This document shows, piece by piece, positions 33,320-46,097 of a stretch of DNA of 64,000 bases; the first letter of the stretch is position 1, and each line of letters starts with the position of its first letter. The stretch spans positions 16,773,646 through 16,837,645 of the forward strand of contig NC_133012.1 of assembly GCF_048564905.1 (NCBI RefSeq), read 5' to 3'. The stretch is from Vicugna pacos. Taxonomy: Eukaryota > Chordata > Mammalia > Artiodactyla > Camelidae. The notes under the pieces were generated by a model. It saw only the letters and a list, made by a program, of their open reading frames with translations. It was not told the DNA's origin and did no database searches. A program made the translations under genes and the position numbers.

Positions 33320-36300
33320 ATACAGATTTTTTCCCTTTTAAACTGCATTTCAGGAACATTAAGTGCATTCCCATGCTGTCCGACCATCACTACCATGTAG
33401 TTTTATGCTATTTATGCCCGTGAAGTACATCCCACCACGGCCTCAAACCCCTCATCTGAGGACGGACTGATGCCTGAAATGGTGGGAGATGACAGGTGTG
33501 GGCACGTTGCTGGGATCAGAGTTGATCCCAGGGAACCCACTGTATTGATGGGCAGCAGGTTCAGTGTCCAGGTGCTCTGTTCCGGGGAGGGCGGCTAGAG
33601 ATGTGCAGAGTCCCCTCCCAGCGGTCCCCGTGCCTGTGTTGGGAACTGACCATCAAGGGGGGCCTGGTGAATGAACCGGACGCTAGAAAGGGACACCCCT
33701 AACTCCCCCAATTTGGAAGGCGGGGCTCCTTCTCCCTGCTGAGTGATGTGGCAACTGAGAATATCACACCCCCCACGCCCTAGCAGAAACTTCTCCTCTC
33801 ACAGAGCCCACCCTCCCATGGGTCCCACTTTCCCCTGAACCCAGAGGCAGAGCCCCTCTGCCAGACAAGGGATGGGTAGGAGGGGTGGCTGCAACCTTAC
33901 GGGAGTGGGCGTGCACCGTGCTTGACCCCTGAGCTCCCAGCTGTGCAGCAGAGGCCCAGGGAGGACTTGCCAGGGAGGGCCGCAGGGCAGGGGCAGGGCT
34001 GAGTTCTGCATGAATCCTGACTATGCGGGGGCCGAGGGACCTGGTTTTGAGCCACGTCCTGGGTCTGGGCACGATGCCTTGTGATCCCACAAGGGAGACC
34101 TCTCTGCTCTCATTGTTCAGATGGGAAGACTTGAGCCTGCCCACCTGAAGCGACGCCCTGCTTCCCCAATTGGGGAGGAGGCTGAGTTGGACTGGGCCCC
34201 ACAATCTTCAAGGAAGATTGCTCTCCCCAAGGTTGGCTCTCTGGGTATAAACCTGGGCAAGGGAGTCCTGACTACCCCCTGCGCCTGCTCTGTGCTGGTA
34301 ACCTCAGTACACAGAAGCCTTGAGTCTCAGTCCACCCAGGAACCAAACGTTCACCCGCCTACAGCAGAGACAACTGAGGCTCAAAGAGGAAGGTCTGCCC
34401 TGGAGATGGTGTGGAGGCCCAAGTCTCAGAAGACAGGTGAAGCCAGGGTCTCAAGGATACTGCACAAACAGGACTTCACTCTGAACTGGGAATGTTGTGG
34501 AAAGACCCTGGGGGCCAGGGTGGAGGAGATGGGAAGCAGACCAGAGCCCGGGGGAAGGCAGGGAGCCCCAGGAATGCCTCCATGCCCTCGGCACAGGGCA
34601 GGGGAGCAGCTCTGAAGATATGACAGCCGAGGCTGCCCAGGGGGCCTTCATCACTACCACTTTGCTCGGATGACCTCAACAGCCCCATGACCACACCCAT
34701 TTGACAGATGCAGACAGACACCAAGTTAGCCACCAGGCTGACAAGGAGAGGAGCTGGGATCAAATCCAGGATCAGATTCCAAGTGCTCCGCTCGCTGGCC
34801 CCAGACTAAGCCTGCCTGCCAAAACCGACCCCAGGGCCTCCCGCCTGGCACTCTATATATACCTCAGTGGGCTCCCCTGCTGAGCCATCCCATCCCATCC
34901 CATCACACTGAGACAAAAGCACAGAGGCCTGGGGTCCAGGAGACAGGACTGGTAGCAGGGCCAGGGTGGGCACGTTCTGCCCACCCCCCTTTGCTGCCCC
35001 AGCCCAGGTGTCAAGTGGAAGCCTGACTGACGTGGAAACTGGCAGTGGGTGGGAGAGACAGGATGCCCCTTAGTTTCCCTGGCAACTGCTGCAGAACTGA
35101 GTCTTTCAGGATAAATTCAAGTTAGGCCTCAGCTGCTGAAACACCCATTATTTCAAGGCTGGTTACCTTGGTGACCCAGGTGGTGAGGACGTGGTGGGAG
35201 GAGGGGGTGGAGAGGCCAGGCAGGGGGCCACCGGCTCAGAGGACAGGCTGACCCTCAGACCTAGACATGACCCTGGTCACACACTGAGCCTTGAATTTCA
35301 TCACAGACTGACCTCGGGTCCTGACACAGGGTGCCTGGCCCTTATCACAGACGAGCCCTGTTCCTGGTCCCAGACCGCCACCTGAGCTTGGCCGCGCAAC
35401 CACCACGGAGGGACACTCAGCGAGTGGTGACTGCTACTTCTGTTATCATTGCTGTGCCGTTAACGTGCGTCCCACTCACAGCTGACACCTAACGAATGTC
35501 ATTCAGACTAGCGTAACCGCAATGGGGGACTGTTCGCAAGGACTCCTGGGGCCCACAGTGCTCGGCAGAGGCTCGCAGGACCCCCTCTGCTGGGTGGCCA
35601 CAGGGCTCCTGGGCTGGGTGGGCTGTGAGGGGGCAGCAGAGGAGTGGGCAAGGCTGGGGGGTGGGCTGCCCCTCCAGGCCCAGAAGGAAGCAGCCATTCT
35701 CCCCCGGCTCAACGCCCCCTCTGTCTGGAAGCCTCACTTTCATCTCATTACCTGATAAACTGAGCAAATGAACGGCAGCCAGGCAGCCTTGGCCACCCAG
35801 GAGACAGGGCACACGGTCAGGGGGCTCCCAGCCTCCTTCCCACCCTGGCGCCCCAGCCTGCAGGCTATGGCCTCTCTGGCCCACGGGGCCTCAGTCGGCC
35901 GGGATGAGGGCCCTGGGAGAGGCCCGCATCCTGCTAGGCCTTCCTGCTTCCTGGGCAGAGCTCTCCCCAGCCCAGCAGGTGAGGCAGCAGAGGCAGTGGG
36001 TCCGCCCCTGTCCATTCCTGCCCTGTCCTCGCCCACCAGGCCGGTTCCCCAGGCATCCAGGCCGTACTCCACGACCTGTGAAGTTAGGGCGTGTCCTGGG
36101 GCATGGAGTTCCTCCTCAGCCCAGTACATGGATGTGCAAATGAGGACCACAGGGGACAGGACAGCTCTCTGAATTCCCCCACCCAGTCCCCAGTCCCCTC
36201 CACCCTAGCCCCCATGGGTCCTGACTTGGGCCATCTGTCCAGAGGCAGGCAAACGCAGAGAAGACTACCATGAGAGGGAGAGGGATACAGAGCTAAGAGG

Positions 36301-36397
36301 CCAGGAGAGCAGGAGAGCAGCTGCAGAGGTGCAGCCAGGCAGGGACAGAGGTGGAGGACAGGGGACAGTTGCTCAGGCCCAACAAACACTTCCCACT

Positions 36398-39300
36398 TGA
36401 GCCTGCACATTCCTGGGCCTGCACACTGCTGGGCCTGCACAAACCTGGGCCTGCACGAACCTGGGACTCTTGACAGCCGTGCCTGCCCTCTCCTAGGCAT
36501 TCACACTCCTGGAACTGCACACTCATTGGCCTGCACCCACCTGGAGCTGCACAATCATGAGCCTGCACATACTTGGGCCTGCACCCTGCTGGGCCTGCAC
36601 ATTTCTGGGCCTGCCTTCTCCTGGGCCCGCACAATCCCTCATCTGCACACTCCTGGGCCTGGACATTCCTGGGCCTGCAGAGTACTGGGCCTGTATACCC
36701 CTGGGCCTGCACACTCCTGTCTCTGCACACTCCGGGTTCTGCACACTCCTCGGTCTGTATACTCCTGGGCCTGTACACACCTGGGCCTGCACACTCCTCT
36801 GTCTGCACACTCCTGGGCCAGCACACCCATGGAACTGCACACTCTGGTGTCTTCACACTCCTGGGCCTGCACGCTCCTGGGCCTTTCCTCACCTGGGCCT
36901 GCCCCCAGTTCGGCCCGCCCTCTCCTGGACCTGCACACTCTTGGGCCTGCACACTCCTGGGCCTGCACACTCCTGTCTCTGCACACTCCGGGGTCTGCAC
37001 ACTCCTCGGTCTGTATACTCCTGGGCCTGTACACTCATGGGCCTGCCGTGGCCTTGGCCTGCACGCTCCTGGTCCTGCACACACCTCTGTCTGCACACTC
37101 CTGGGCCTGCATACCCCTGCATCTTCACACTCCTGGGCCTGCACAACCCAGAGCCTGCACAGATCTGGGCCTCTACACACCTGGGCCAGTACACACGTGT
37201 GCTTGCTCCCCCCCGTGTCTGCAAACTCCTGGGACTGCACATTCCTGGGTCTGCACACACCTTGGCCTGCACACTCATGGGCCTGTTCCGTCTTGTGTCT
37301 GCATACCTCTGGGCCTGCACACTCCAGGGCCTGCACACACCTGGGCCTGCACGAACCTGGGCCTCTTGACTCCTGGGCCTGCCCTTTCCTAGGCCTGCCC
37401 ACTCCTGTGCCTACACATTCCTGGGCCTGCACACTCCTGGACCTGTACACTCCTGGGCGTGCCCTGGCATGGGCCTGCACACAAATGGGCCTGCACTCTC
37501 CAGGGACTGCACCCTCCTGGGCCTGCACACTCCTCTGTCTGCACACTCCTGGGCCTGCCCCAAATTGCCCTGCCCTCTCCTGTGACGGCCCTCACAAGTC
37601 CTGCACACTCCTAGGCCTGCACACTCGTGTACCTCCTCCCTCCTGTGCCTGCACACTCCTGGCCATGTACACTCATGGGCCTGCCCTCTGCATGGCGTGC
37701 ACGGTCCTAGGACTCCCCATTCCTGCGCCTGGACACCCTTGGGCCTGCCCTCTCCTGGGCCTGCACACTCTGGGGCCTGCCCTCACCTGGTTCTGCACAC
37801 TACTGGGACTGTACACCCCTGGACCTGTACACTGCTGTGCCTTCCCTGGTCTGGGCCTTCCCTGGCCTGGGCCTGAAAACTACTGGGCCTGAAAACTGCT
37901 GGAACTGCACACTCATTGGCCTGCAAACTCCAGGACCTGCACAACCTTGGGCTTGAACACACCTGGGCCTGTATACTCCTGGGCCTGCACACTCCTGTCT
38001 CTGCACACTGTGGTGTTTGCACACGCCTGGGCCTGCACGAACGTGGGCCTGTACACTCCTGGGCCTGCACACACCTGAGTCTGCACACTCCGGGGTCTGC
38101 ACACTCCTCGGTCTGTATACTCCTGGGTTGTACACTCCTGGGCCTGACCTGGCCTGGGCCTGCACGCTCCTGGGCCTGCACACTCCTCTGTCTGCACACT
38201 TCTGGGCATGCACAACCCTAGACCCTATACTCCTGGGCCTGCGCATCCCAGAGCCTGAACACACCTGGGCCTCTATACTCCTGGGCCACTACTCTCATGT
38301 GCCTGCTCCGCCCCGTGTCTACACACTCCTGGCACTGCACAGTCCTGGACCTGCACACTCCTGGGCCTGCCCTGGCCTGGGCCTGCACACTAATGGGCCT
38401 ACACACACCTAGGAATGCACCCTCCTGGGCCTGCACACTCCTCTGTCTGCACACTCGTGGGCCTTCCCTGGTCTGGGCCTTCCCTGGCCTGGGCCTGCAA
38501 ACTACTGGGCCTGCAAACTCCTGGAACTGCACACTCATTGGCCTGCACACTCCAGGACCTGCACAATCTTGGGCTTGAACACACCTAGGCCTGTATACTC
38601 CTGGACCTGCACACTCCTGTCTTGCACACTCTGGTGTTTGCACACGCCTGGGCCTGCACGAACTTTGGCCTGTACACACCTGGGCCTGCACACTCCTGTA
38701 TCTGCTCACTTCTGAGACTGCATACACCTGGGCCTGCAAACTCCTGGGCCTGTACACTCCTGGGCCTGAACACTCCTGGACCTGTACACTCCTGGGCATG
38801 CCCTGGCCTGGGCCTGCACACTAATGGTGCTACACCCACCTAGGAATGCACACTCATGGGCCTGCACACTCCTGGGCCTGCCGACTCCTGAGCCTGCATT
38901 CTCCTGGTCCTTTCCTCGCCTGGGCCACCACCTATTAGGCCCGCCCTCTCTTTGACGTGCACACGCCTGGGCCTGCTCACTCCTCTGTCTGCACACCCCT
39001 GCGCCTTGACACCCCTGGACCTGCACACTCCGGGGCCTGCGCATCCCATGGCCTGCACACACCTGGGCCTCTACACTCCTGGGCCAGTACAGTCATGTGC
39101 CTGTTCCGCCCCGTGTCTGCACACTCTTGGGACCGCACAGTCCTGGCTATGCACACTCCTTGGCCTGCAGACTCCTAGGCCTGTTCGACTTCTGTCTGCA
39201 CACCTCTGGGCCTGCACACTACAGGGCCTGCACATACCTGGGCCTGCACGAACCTGGGCCTCTTCACTGCTGGTCCTGCCCTCTCCTAGGCCTGCACACT

Positions 39301-42172
39301 CCTGGAACTGTACACTCATGGGCCTGCACACTCCTGGACCTGAACAATCTTGAGCCTGCACAATCCTGGGCCTGTACGCTCCTGGGCCTGCACACTCCTG
39401 TGCCTGCCCTCTCTTGGCCCTGCACTCTCCTTGGCCTGCACACTCCTGGCCTGTTCCCTCCTGTGCCGGCACACTCCTGGGACTGCACACTCCTGGGCCT
39501 GCCCTGGCCTGGGCCTGCACCCTCCTCTGTCTGCACACTCCTGGGACTGCACAGCCCTGAGCCTGTACACTCCTGGACCTGCACACTTCTGTCTCTGCAC
39601 ACTCTGGTGTCTGCACACTCCTGGACATGCACACTCCTGGGCCTGTACACTCCTAGGCCTGCCTTATCCTGGCCCTGGACACTCTTCTGTCTGCACACTC
39701 CTGGGGCTGCACACTCTTGGGCCTGCACACTCCTGGACCTGTACAATCCTGGGCCTTCCCTGGTCTGGGTCTTCCCTGGCCTGGTCCTGCACACTAATGG
39801 GCCTGAACACTCCTGGTCCTGTACACACCTCGGCCTGCACCCTACTGGTCCTGCACACTCCTCTGTTTGCACACACATGGAACTGCACACCCCTTGGCCT
39901 GCACACTCCCAGACCTGCACAATCTTGAGCCTGCACAATCCTGGGCCTGTACACTCCTGGGCCTACACACCCCCAGGCCTGCACACTGCTGGGCCTGCAC
40001 ACTCCTGAGCCTCCCTTCTCCTGGGCCTGCACAATCCCTCATCTGCACACTCCTAGGCCTGCACACCCTTGGGCCTGCACACTCCTGGGCCTGCACACTT
40101 CTGCAACTTCACACTCATCGGCCTGCACAGTCCACGACCTGCACAATATTGGGCCTGAACACAACTAGGCCTGTATCCTCCTGGATCTGCACACTCCTGG
40201 GCCTGCACACTCCTCTGTCTGCACACTCCTGGGCCTTCACACACCTGGGCCCGCACACTCCTGGGCCTGCGCATCCCAGAGCCTGCACACACCTGGGCCT
40301 CTACACTCCTGGGCCAGTACAGTCGTGTGCCTGTTCCGCCCCGTGTCTGCACACTCTTGGGACCGCACAGTCCTGGCTATGCACACTCCTTGGCCTGCAG
40401 ACTCCTAGGCCTGTTCGACTTCTGTCTGCACACCTCTGGGCCTGCACACTACAGGGCCTGCACATACCTGGGCCTGCACGAACCTGGGCCTCTTCACTGC
40501 AGGTCCTGCCCTCTCCTAGGCCTGCACACTCCTGGAACTGCACACTCATGGGCCTGCCGTCTCCTGGGCCTGCACACCCCTGTCTCTGCACACTCCGGGG
40601 ACTGCACACTCCTCGCTCTGTATACTCCTGGGCCTTTACACTCCTGGGCCTGCCGTGGCCTGGGCCTGCACGCTCCTGGGCCTGCACTCTCCTCTGTCTG
40701 CACACTCCTGGGCCTTCACACCCCTGGACCTGCACACTCCTGGGCCTGCGCATCCCAGAGCCTGCACACACTTTAGCCTCTACACTCCTGGGCCAGTACA
40801 TTCGTGTGACTGCTCCGCCCCGTGTCTGCACACTCCTGGGACTGCACAGTCCTGGCTATGCACACTTCTTGGCCTGCAGACTCCTGGGGTTGTTCGACTT
40901 GTGTCTGCACACCTCTGGGCCTGCACACTCCAGGACCTGCAAATCCTGGGCCTGCACACAACTGGGCCTGCACACTACTGGGACTCCACACTCTCTGTCT
41001 GCACTCTCCTGGGCCTGCACACACCTGGGCCAGCACACTCCAGGGCCTGCTGACTCCTGTGTCTGCACACTCTTGGGCCTGCCTTCTCCTGGGCCCGCAC
41101 AATCCCTCGTCTGCACACTCCTGGGCCGCACGCTCCTGGGCTTTTCCTCGCCTGGGCCTGCCCCCAGTTCGGCCCGCCCTCTCCTGGACCTGCACACTCT
41201 TGGGCCTGCACACTCCTCGGCCTGCCCTCTCCTGGGCCTGCACTCTCCTTGGCCTGCACACTCCTGGGCTTGCACACTCCTGGACCTGCACACTACTGGG
41301 CCTGCTGAATCCTGTGTCTGCCCACTCCTGCGTCTGCACACTCGTGTGCCTCCTCCCTCCTGTGCCTGAACACTCCTAGGCATGCACACACCTGGGCCTG
41401 CCCTCTCTTGGCCCTGCACTCTCCTTGGCCTGCACACTCCTGGCCTGTTCCCTCCTGCGCCTGAACACCCTTAGGCCTCCCCTACCTGGTTCTGCACACT
41501 CCTGGGTTGCACACTCCTGGGCCTGCTCCCACCTATGCCTGCACACTCCTAGGCCTGTTGCCACGTGTGCCGGCACACTCCTGGGACTGCACACTCCTGG
41601 GCCTGCCATGGCCTGGGCCTGCACCCTCCACTCTCTGCACACTCCTGGGACTGCTCAGGCCTGAGCCTGTACACTCCTGGGCCTGCACACTTCTGTCTCT
41701 GCACACTCTGGTGTCTGCACACTCCTGGACATGCACACTCCTGGGCCTGTACACTCCTAGGCCTGCCCTGGCCTGGGCCTGCACCCTACTGAGCCTGCAC
41801 ACTCCTCTGTATGCACACTCCTGGGCCTGCACACTACTGGGCCTGCACACTCCTGGGCCTCCTCCCACCTATGCCTGCACACTCCTAGGCCTGTTCCCAC
41901 CTGTGCCAGCAATCTCCTGGGCCTACACACTCCTGCACCTGCACAGTCCTGTGTCTGCACAACCCTGGGCAAGCACACTCTGGGCCTGCACACCCCTGGC
42001 CATGCCCTATCCCGGGCCAGCCCCCACTTCGCCCGACCCTCTCATGGACCTGCACACTCCAGGGTCTGCTCACATCTGTCCCTGCACACTCCTGGGCCGG
42101 CCCTCTCCAGTGTCTCCACACTCCTGGGCCCGCACACTCCTGGGCCTGCATACTCCTGGACCTGCCCTGTCC
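36398..42172. repeat. 16-bp minisatellite array 1, copy C (5.8 kb)
   Basis: About 361 variant copies of the same 16-bp unit, intermediate in length between A and B. A block beginning at 39,097 recurs at 40,327, giving a 1,230-bp higher-order step. The left part pairs with B at offset 21,181 then 21,245, and the right part at 16,949. The change near 40,100 marks the 4.3-kb length difference. Confidence 0.95.
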
Positions 42173-42303
42173 CTGGCACCAGCCTCCTTCACCCCAACGG
42201 TGCCACTCACACGGCTGTGGCGTCTAGCCAGGAGCCCCCAACCGAAACCCCTCCCGAGGGACCCCCTTGCCGGTCCCCAGGGAAGCAGCGGGGCTCCTCT
42301 TAC

Positions 42304-42430
42304 CTGCGAGGCGGAGACGTAGTCCAGCTGCAGCCTGACGTCCAGCTGCCGGGCGTGCAGGGCCAGCGTGCATGAGGACAGCAGGATGGCCGTGATCGGC
42401 TGGAAGCTGCCCCCGGAGCCACTACCGCCC
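42304..42430 (-). pseudogene. Orphan adenylyl cyclase 1-like exon, copy C
   Basis: This is the copy C equivalent, again with intact splice signals and an open 42-codon frame. The three copies look identical by eye, as expected from the recent amplification, so their shared intactness does not by itself show selection. Confidence 0.6.
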
Positions 42431-42780
42431 CTTGGGGAAGAGGAGGAGGAAAATCCACGTCAGTGCCAAGAACACAGGACCCGTCCACAGAGGGCCCCTC
42501 AGGTGTGACAACCCCAGAGGCGCCCGCAGCCGACCTGGGCTGAGAGCCACTTCTCTCGCGGAAGCTCAAGGACCTATGCTGAGCCTCCCTCTCCCTCCCT
42601 AAAGAGGGAAAACCCAGAGGTTTTCTAACTTTGCACTCACTGTCCATGTATCAGCCATGTCTAGTTTACCTCCCCAGCACGGCAGACCCCCTCCCTGCCT
42701 TCCCCACCCCCTGCAGGCGGCTCTCGGGGGCTGGGGGGGGCGCCCTTCCTCCCTGAGGCCAGCCCTGCTGGGGCAGCAGG

Positions 42781-43292
42781 TGTAATAGAAAAGACCAGAT
42801 CTGACTGCCTATTAGATCTGTTCTTTTTCCTTTAACCCTCTGCTGTTTTCCAGGCTGTCTTACCAGCTCTGCACCTTTTGGAAATCAATGTTGCCTTCAG
42901 CCTGAAATTGACAGAAGAGCCTGTTCTCAAGGCTCTCAGCCTTCAGGATAAAACCTCTTTTGCTCTCCCATACACACAAGCAGCTGCAGAACAGAAAGTA
43001 ACATTTGTTTTGTTAGAGGTTTTACAGGGGCCCCATGAGCTGACCCACAACTGCAAAAACAAAGAATTCCTGCACCAAGGACTTTGCACCAACCACCCAC
43101 AACCCCTCTCCTTTTTAGCGTAAAAGGAGCCTGAATTCTCACTCGGAGAAGGTGGCTCTCCAGGACATTAGCCTGCCATCTTCTCGGTCAGCTGGCTTTC
43201 CAAATCAACTCACTATTCTTTACCCCGACACCGCGTCTCCCGATTTCTTGGCCTGTCGTGCGACTTGCGGAATGAGTGTGGACTTGGAAACA
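42781..43292 (+). mobile_element. Solo ERV LTR, copy C
   Basis: This is the third copy of the same LTR, duplicated with its surroundings. It has the same ends and flanks. Confidence 0.8.
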
Positions 43293-43835
43293 CAGGGAAG
43301 GAAAGCCAAGTCAGGACTCTCACCCTCCGCCTCTGCTCAGAATACCACCAACGGGTTGCTGGGACAGTGGACGGAAAACTGAGGCTGCAACACGACCATG
43401 AGCACTGGGCCTGGGTGGGAGAGATGGCGGGTGCTGTCCGAAGCGCACCCGGCCTCCTTCCGAGTCACATCACACCCACGTCCCCAGACCCAGGGAGGCC
43501 TGGAGCCCCACACAGCAGAGCGCCTCCAAACCTGCAGATGCCCAGTGACCGGTCCACTGTGCACCCTCTGGCGCCCTCCTCCCCGCTCCTCCTCCTTCTG
43601 CCCCGCTGGCTCAGCCCTGGTCCCACCACATCCTCACCCAGGGCCAGCACTGCTGCAGGAACACCCTCGGCAGGCCGCCCAGCCTCACGCCCTCAGGTCC
43701 GCACACCTGGTTGGTGCAGCTCTGCCCCTTTCCAGCCCTCACCACCGACTCTCCAACCGCCTGCTCTCCCGCCCTCCGCCCCCAGTCCTACAGAGCGCCT
43801 CCTCTGGTCACGGCATCCTGCCCTCCAGGGTCGAC

Positions 43836-44595
43836 AGGGCCTGCACAATCCTGGGCCTGCACACAACTGGGCCTGCACACTCCTGGACCTGCGCACTCCT
43901 GGACCTACGCACACCTGGGCCTGCAGGAACCTGGGCCTGTACACTCCCGGGCCCGTTCCGTATTGTATCTGCACACTTCTGGGCCTGCACGCTCCTGGAC
44001 CTGCGCACACCTGGGCCTGCACGAACTTTGGCCTGTACACTCCTGTATCTGCTCACTCTTGTGACTGCATACTCCTGGGCCTGTACAACCCTGGGCCTGC
44101 ACCCTCCTGGGCCTGCACACTCCTCTGTCTGCACACTCCGGGGCCTTCCCTCTCCTGGGCCTGCCCCCAGTTCGGCCGGCACTCTCCTGGACTTGCACAC
44201 TCTTGGGCCTGAACACTACTGGGCCTGCTCCCACGTGTGCCTGCACACTCCTGGGCCTGCACACTCCTGGACCTGTACAATCCTGGGCCTTCCCTGGCCT
44301 GGGCCTTCACAGGCCTAGGCTTGCACACTACTGGGCCCACATACTGCTCGAACTGCACACTCATGGGCCTGTACACAACAGGACCTGCACAATCTTGGGC
44401 TTGAACACACCTGGGCCTGTATACTCCTGATTCTGTACACTCCAGGGCCTCAACACTGCTGGACCTCACAGCGCTGGGCCTGTACTCTTCTGGGCCTGCA
44501 CACTCCTGTCTCTGCACACTCCAGTGTCTGCACACTCCTGGGCCTGTACACTCCTGGGCCTGCACAATCCTGTCTGTGCACACTCCAGTGTCTGC
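43836..44595. repeat. 16-bp minisatellite array 2, copy C (truncated)
   Basis: The first 263 bp match A and B. From 44,098 the units follow a different order, and the array stops at 44,595, where the 9-bp AAGCCGCTC array begins directly after a TGTCTGC. This is the right edge of the amplified segment. Confidence 0.9.
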
Positions 44596-46097
44596 AAGCC
44601 GCTCAAGGCGCCAAAGCCGCTCAAGCCGCCGAAGCTTCTCAAGCCGCCGAAGCCTCTCAAGCCGCTCAAGCCGCCCAAGCCTCTCAAAGCGCTAAAGCCG
44701 CCCAAGCCGCTCAAGCCGCCGAAGCCACTCGAGCCGCCGCACAAGCCGCTCAGACCGCCCAAGCCGCCCAAGCAGCTGAAGCCGCCAAAGCCGCTCAAGC
44801 CGCACAAGCCGCCCAAGCCTCTCAAACCGCTCAAGCAGCCGAAGCCTATCAAGCCGCCGCACAAGCCGCTCAAGGCGCCCAAGCCGCTCAAGCCGCCCAA
44901 GCCTTTCAAGCCGCTCAGACCGCCGAAGCCTCTCAAGCCGCCCAAGCCTCTCAAACCGCCAAAGCCGCTCAAGCCGCCGAAGCCACTCGAGCCGCCGCAC
45001 AAGCCGCTCAGACCGCGCAAGCCGCTCAAGCCGCTCAAGGCGCCGAAGCCTCTCAAGCCGCTCAAGGCGCCGAAGCCGCTCAAGCCGCTCAAGGCGCCGA
45101 AGCCGCTCAAGCCGCTCAAGGCGCCGAAGCCTCTCAAGCCGCTCAAGCCGCCGAAGCCTCTCAAGCCGCTCAAGCCGCCCAAGCCTCTCAAAGCGCTAAA
45201 GCCGCCCAAGCCGCTCAAGCCGCCGAAGCCACTCGAGCCGCCGCACAAGCCGCTCAGACCGCCCAAGCCGCCCAAGCAGCTGAAGCCGCCAAAGCCGCTC
45301 AAGCCGCACAATCCGCCCAAGCCTCTCAAACCGCTCAAGCAGCCGAAGCCTATCAAGCCGCCGCACAAGCCGCTCAGACCGCCCAAGCCGCCGAAGCCTC
45401 TCAAGCCGCTCAAGGCGCCCAAGCCGCTCAAGCCGCCCAAGCCGCTCAGACCGCCCAAGCCCTCAAGCCGCTCAAGCCGCCGAAGCCTCTCAAGCCGCTC
45501 AAGCCGCCCAAGCCTCTCAAACCGCTCAAGCCGCCAAAGCCGCTCAAGCCGCCGCAGCCGCTCGAGCCGCCGCACAAGCCGCTCAGACCGCGCAAGCCGC
45601 TCAAGCCGCCGAAGCCTCTCAAGCCGCTCAAACCGCCCAAGCCTCTGAAGCCGCTCAAACCGCCCAAGCCTCTCAAACCGCTCAAACCGCCAAAGCGCCC
45701 AAGCCGCCCAAGCCTCTCAAGCCGCCCAAGCCTCTCAAGCCGCTCAAACCGCCCAAGCCTCTCAAACCGCTCAAACCGCCAAAGCCGCCCAAGCCGCTCA
45801 AGCCGCCGAAGCCTCTCAAGCCGCCCAAGCCGCTCAAGCCGCCCAAGCCGCCCAAACCTCTCAAGCCGCCCAAGCCTCTCAAACCGCCAAAGCCGCTCAA
45901 GCCGCCCAAGCCTCTCAAGCCGCCCAAGCCTCTCAAGCCGCCGCACAAGCCGCTCAGACCGCCCAAGCCTCTCAAGCCGCCGCACAAGCCGCTCAGACCG
46001 CCCAAGGCGCCCAGACCGCCCAAGCCGCTCAAGCCGCCCAAGCCCCTCAAGCCCCTCAAGCCTCTCAAGCCCCTCAAGCCGCCGCCCAAGCCTCTCA
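44596..46097. repeat. 9-bp GC-rich minisatellite array (AAGCCGCTC type)
   Basis: About 167 copies of a 9-bp unit, with variants AAGCCGCTC, AAGCCGCCC, AAGCCTCTC and CAAACCGCC. A higher-order block containing GAAGCCACTCGAGCCGCCGC repeats at a 504-bp step (44,721 and 45,225, 56 units apart). Nine is a multiple of three, so several frames stay open and give low-complexity KPLKPPKPL or GGLSGLGGL strings; these are not genes. CpG dinucleotides recur in nearly every unit, so the array imitates a CpG island. Confidence 0.93.

Larger units (their letters stand above)
12516..33696. repeat. Segmental duplication unit, copy B
   Basis: This is the second and longest period (21,181 bp). It has every element of copy A in the same order and orientation, with array 1 expanded to about 10 kb. 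Array 2 is one 16-bp unit shorter than in A, and the coding minisatellite of the RALGDS-derived gene is 18 bp shorter. The near identity of the single-copy parts means recent duplication, continuing gene conversion, or an assembly duplication of haplotypes. The sequence alone cannot separate these. Confidence 0.95.
33697..44098. repeat. Segmental duplication unit, copy C (truncated)
   Basis: The third period matches B from 33,697 to 44,098, which corresponds to A 5,934. Relative to B it has 64 bp more in array 1 near 38,750 and then lacks 4,296 bp of array 1 (pairing offset 21,245 falls to 16,949). At 44,098 it leaves the A/B sequence inside array 2 and continues in other 16-bp repeats for about 500 bp, then meets the 9-bp array. 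The RALGDS-derived gene is therefore absent from this copy. Confidence 0.93.

Noticed and set aside
44524-46089. Long KPLKPPKPL and GGLSGLGGL frames
   Set aside because: The 9-bp unit is a multiple of three without stops, so low-complexity frames are expected on both strands.
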